Assembly (NCBI RefSeq): GCF_014842265.1
Contig: NZ_JACYVI010000012.1
Span: 137,679-201,678, forward strand
From: Pseudomonas sp. CFBP 13711
GTDB taxonomy: Bacteria; Pseudomonadota; Gammaproteobacteria; Pseudomonadales; Pseudomonadaceae
Direction of reading: 5' to 3'
Length of the DNA: 64,000 nucleotides
Below, one piece after another: positions 61,248 through 64,000 of this stretch. The notes below the pieces were generated by a model. The model was given only the letters and a program-made list of their open reading frames with translations. It was not told the origin of the DNA and did not search any database. The translations under genes and the position numbers were made by a program. Numbering within the stretch: position 1 is the stretch's first letter; each line of letters opens with the position of its first letter.

Positions 61248-61805
61248 TTAGCTGGCGCTGACGGTCCAGTGCACGGCGTCTTCGGCAAACTGCAATTGCT
61301 CGACACGATGGGCAATGCCGCACGCCAGGGAGTCTTCGGCGCGGATCACCTTCTCCTCCGCTGACAGGCAGCGCCCTATGTCTAGCGGGTGCAGCGCGCT
61401 CACGGTCTCGCTCTGGTAGATATTCACGTAGCGCTGCAGGTCGTTGTCCAGGCTGCGCAGGTATTCGCGCATGCGTGAGTGGTCCACCGAGCTCTGGTTG
61501 AAGTACCAGCTCATGGGGTGGATCAGAAAACGCGAATGGGGGCAGACAATCCGCTCTTGAGCCGCCAGGTAGATGACGATGCCCATGGATTCGATGTTGC
61601 CGCTGTTCAACGCGCGGATCGGCACTTTCAGGGATTTGAGGAAGTTGTACAGGGTGAATCCCAGTGCGGTGCTGCCGCCGGCGGTCGACAGATTCAGCAG
61701 CAATCCGGTCGCGCCCTTGCCGAGGGCTTCCAGGCAGCGATCGCGAAAATGCTCGGTGCTGGCCTGATCGACCCCGCAGTGGAAATGAATGATGTGCTCG
61801 CTCAT
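61248..61805 (-). CDS. ClpP-like serine protease (diverged)
   Basis: The 185-residue protein has the ClpP/crotonase-like core: NLSTAGGSTALGFTLYNFLK, the nucleophile segment NIESMGIVIYLAAQ (Ser73), His96 in RFLIHPMSWYF. The catalytic Asp normally found before FLSA is Gly here (PLDIGRCLSAEE), with an Asp two places earlier. It is not the housekeeping ClpP, which has a clpX neighbour, and carries no processing peptide. Activity is uncertain. Confidence 0.8.
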   Translation of the reverse strand: MSEHIIHFHCGVDQASTEHFRDRCLEALGKGATGLLLNLSTAGGSTALGFTLYNFLKSLKVPIRALNSGNIESMGIVIYLAAQERIVCPHSRFLIHPMSWYFNQSSVDHSRMREYLRSLDNDLQRYVNIYQSETVSALHPLDIGRCLSAEEKVIRAEDSLACGIAHRVEQLQFAEDAVHWTVSAS

Positions 61806-61844
61806 CGGCGGCCTCGCTGGTCATGGATGGCGTACTCACGGGCC

Positions 61845-61870
61845 TCTTCCCGGCTGAAGCCGGTCCCGCA
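61845..61870. repeat. Single REP element
   Basis: CTTCCCGGCTGAAGCCGGTCC lies in the 288-base gap between the ClpP-like gene and the aldo/keto reductase gene, which otherwise shows only promoter space. Confidence 0.85.
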
Positions 61871-62093
61871 GAGGAATCGCAGGAGCTGGTCCCAGTGAGG
61901 TACCGCAAATAGCGAGATTTGCATGGACTGAGGATAGCCGCTCACCGAGCATGTGAAAGTCCACCGCCGCGGATTACGAAGAACCCCTGCGGCAATCAAC
62001 AGTCAGTAAAGAAGCTTCGCCGGTTTCATCGTGCTCGATCCGGGCCATGAACCGCGCGACATCCAACACGCCCCACCGCACAGGACATCTTCC

Positions 62094-63089
62094 ATGAGTC
62101 TGCACGACAAGATCATCGGCCGCCTCGGCTTCGGCTCCGCACCGCTGGGCAACATGTTCCGCACCATCGACGAGGAGGAAGCAGCGGCCACCGTTCAATC
62201 CGCCTGGGACCAGGGCATTCGCTATTTCGACACGGCGCCCATCTACGGCGCCGGCTTATCCGAGCAGCGCCTGGGCAAGGCCCTCGCCGGCGTCCCACGC
62301 GACCAATACACCCTGAGCACCAAAGTCGGCCGGCTGATTTCCGACGAGATCGATACCGAGACCCGCAGCGGCCCGTTCGCCGAAGGCCTGAAAAACAAGA
62401 TCGTCACCGATTATTCCGCCGACGCCACGCTGCGTTCCATTGAAGCGAGCCTGGAGCGGTTGAACACTGATCGTCTGGATATCGTGTTTGTCCACGACGT
62501 CGCGCAGGACGCCCACGGCGATGCCTGGATCGAGCATTTCAATATCGCCCGCACTGGCGCTTTCCGCGCCCTCACCCGCCTGCGCGAAGAAGGCGTGATC
62601 AAGGCCTGGGGCCTGGGCGTCAACCGCGTCGAGCCGTGCGAACTGACGCTGGATCTGGAAGAAGCCCAGCCCGATGGTTTCCTGCTCGCCGGCCGTTATT
62701 CGCTGCTCGATCACGACCAACCGCTGCAACGGCTGTTCGACAAGGCCCGTCAGCACAACGCCGAATTCGTCGTCGGCGGGCCTTACAGCTCCGGCGTGTT
62801 GGTGGGCGGCAAGCATTTCGAGTACCAGGAAGCGTCGCCAGCGATGCTCGACAAGGTGGCGCACATTCAGGAGATCGCCCGTCAGTACCAGGTCGACATC
62901 AAATCGGCAGCGCTGCAATTCGTCCTTGCCAACCCCCTGGTGGCGGCGGTGATTCCGGGTGCCAGCCGCCCTTCGCGGATCATCGAGGACGTCACCGCGC
63001 TTAACGCACAGGTGCCTGACGGTTTCTGGCAGGCCATGCGCGATCAGGGCTTCATCGCCCTGCAGGCGCCCGTGCCGATGAAAGACTGA
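62094..63089 (+). CDS. Aldo/keto reductase (D-threo-aldose 1-dehydrogenase type)
   Basis: The 331-residue TIM-barrel oxidoreductase starts with IGRLGFGSAPLGNMFRTIDE and has the catalytic Asp/Tyr in RYFDTAPIYGAGLSEQRLG, Lys in STKVGRL and His in DIVFVHDVAQD. The group includes L-fucose/D-threo-aldose dehydrogenases and pyridoxal dehydrogenase. I start at 62094 (MSLHDKIIG); the frame extends upstream but without homology. Likely co-transcribed with the racemase-like gene 60 bases downstream. Confidence 0.9.
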   Translation: MSLHDKIIGRLGFGSAPLGNMFRTIDEEEAAATVQSAWDQGIRYFDTAPIYGAGLSEQRLGKALAGVPRDQYTLSTKVGRLISDEIDTETRSGPFAEGLKNKIVTDYSADATLRSIEASLERLNTDRLDIVFVHDVAQDAHGDAWIEHFNIARTGAFRALTRLREEGVIKAWGLGVNRVEPCELTLDLEEAQPDGFLLAGRYSLLDHDQPLQRLFDKARQHNAEFVVGGPYSSGVLVGGKHFEYQEASPAMLDKVAHIQEIARQYQVDIKSAALQFVLANPLVAAVIPGASRPSRIIEDVTALNAQVPDGFWQAMRDQGFIALQAPVPMKD

Positions 63090-63149
63090 TATCGTGGGCA
63101 ACGACGCCGGGCCAGACGCCCGGCCTTGTTTTCTGCGCGAGATCTGTCC

Positions 63150-63872
63150 ATGCGAATTCTGATCGTCAACGTCAACACCACCGAATCCATGACCGAGACC
63201 ATTGCCGAGCAGGCCCGCAGCGTGGCCTCGCCTGGCACCGAGATCATCGGCCTGACCCCGCGCTTCGGCGCCGAGTCGGTGGAAGGCAATTTCGAAAGCT
63301 ACCTGGCGGCCATCGCGGTGATGGACCGGGTGATGTCCTACGAAGGGCCTTATGACGCGGTGATTCAAGCCGGCTACGGCGAGCATGGCCGCGAGGGTTT
63401 GCAGGAATTGCTCGATGTGCCGGTGGTGGACATCACCGAAGCGGCGGCCAGCCTGGCGATGTTGTTGGGGCACAAATACGCCGTTGTGACGACACTGGAC
63501 CGCACCGTGCCGCTGATCGAAGACCGCCTGAAGCTGGCCGGGGTGTACGAGCGCTGCGCATCGGTGCGGGCCAGCGGCATGAGCGTGCTGGAGCTGGAGG
63601 CATCGCCGGAGCGTGCGGTCGAGGCCATTGTCGAGCAGGCCATCGAAGCGGTGAATCGGGACAAGGCCGAGGTGATTTGCCTAGGCTGCGGCGGCATGGC
63701 CGGCCTGGATCAACTCATCCGTGACCGCGCCGGCGTGCCCGTGGTGGATGGCGTGACCGCTGCGGTGGCACTGGCGGAATCACTGGTGCGTCTGGGGTTG
63801 AAGACCTCGAAAGTGCGGACCTATGCGACGCCACGGCCGAAGAAGATCGTGGGTTGGCCGTTTAAGCTCTAA
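63150..63872 (+). CDS. Asp/Glu/hydantoin racemase-family protein lacking the first Cys
   Basis: The 240-residue protein begins MRILIVNVNTTESMTETIAE and matches the hydantoin/allantoin racemase branch: DITEAAASLAMLLGHKYAVV, EVICLGCGGMAGLDQL (second catalytic Cys180), VPVVDGVTAAVALAESLV. At the place of the first Cys (normally ACFxDPG) it has QAGYGEHG (residues about 73-80). One-base racemisation or a different reaction is possible. I start at 63150. The last 128 bases of the window show no gene. Confidence 0.87.
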   Translation: MRILIVNVNTTESMTETIAEQARSVASPGTEIIGLTPRFGAESVEGNFESYLAAIAVMDRVMSYEGPYDAVIQAGYGEHGREGLQELLDVPVVDITEAAASLAMLLGHKYAVVTTLDRTVPLIEDRLKLAGVYERCASVRASGMSVLELEASPERAVEAIVEQAIEAVNRDKAEVICLGCGGMAGLDQLIRDRAGVPVVDGVTAAVALAESLVRLGLKTSKVRTYATPRPKKIVGWPFKL

Positions 63873-64000
63873 GCCGGTGGTGTTGAGCTCACGCCGATGG
63901 CGCTGCAAACACATACCTTGTGGGAGATTCTATGGTTGTCATCAAGCCAAAATCCCCCCTTTCGGTTGATATTCGCTTTGGTTTTTCATCAGGGAGAACG

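Overview
The window is a piece of a Pseudomonas chromosome, most likely from the P. fluorescens/P. syringae side of the genus. The evidence is the gacA-uvrC-pgsA block followed by tRNA-Gly, tRNA-Cys and tRNA-Leu, the dense GTGGGACCGGCTTTAGCCGGG-type REP palindromes, the high GC content, and the Pseudomonas-style glyoxylate (gcl-hyi-glxR) and OprD porin genes. Nearly all of it is chromosomal core or soft-core. I see no intact prophage, insertion sequence, CRISPR array or secretion island.

Layout. 0-9 kb: the start of an EamA transporter, a LysR regulator, a hydratase of the 2-oxopent-4-enoate family, a LysR gene divergent from gcl-hyi-glxR (glyoxylate to glycerate), and an OprD-family porin. 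9-13 kb: a candidate iron-regulated small RNA with promoter, Fur-like box and terminator, a membrane chemoreceptor, and copC-copD. 12.8-15.7 kb: an Ada protein that has lost three of four zinc cysteines, then two different toxin-antitoxin modules (RHH/ParE and Xre/RES). 15.7-21.2 kb: acuI with its TetR regulator and two matching operators, a nitronate monooxygenase, and modABC behind a ModE-like box. 21.3-25.3 kb: topoisomerase IB, a tiny acidic protein and a UvrA2-type ATPase. 25.3-29.6 kb: tRNA genes interrupted by sodC, then pgsA, uvrC and gacA. 29.8-32.2 kb: a phage-type repressor switch with a well-formed operator, and a DAHP synthase gene preceded by an aromatic-rich leader peptide, an intrinsic terminator and a second leader ORF. 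32.4-39.5 kb: a cytoplasmic-type lipase, a parvulin and the yejABEF peptide importer. 39.5-43.4 kb: a sigma-54 activator and its probable target, a GntP permease-hbdH operon for 3-hydroxybutyrate. 43.6-52.3 kb: a PilT/PilU ATPase, a second parvulin, tandem REPINs, and a catabolic cassette (sugar-acid kinase, PLP deaminase, IclR, RidA, polar amino-acid-type ABC importer) that I propose acts on an amino sugar acid such as D-glucosaminate. 52.7-64 kb: Nudix, soluble PAS chemoreceptor, GAF protein, an exported unknown protein beside an integrase remnant, the ABC-F protein YbiT, an MFS transporter, an EEP phosphohydrolase, a KGG stress protein, a ClpP-like protein, an aldo/keto reductase and a racemase-family protein.

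The most interesting non-coding signals are the two-ORF leader and attenuator ahead of the DAHP synthase gene (30562-31076), the repressor switch next to gacA (30196-30260), the candidate Fur-controlled sRNA (9246-9430), the paired AcuR-like operators, and the tandemly duplicated REPINs. All function calls are from reading the sequence; no database search was run.
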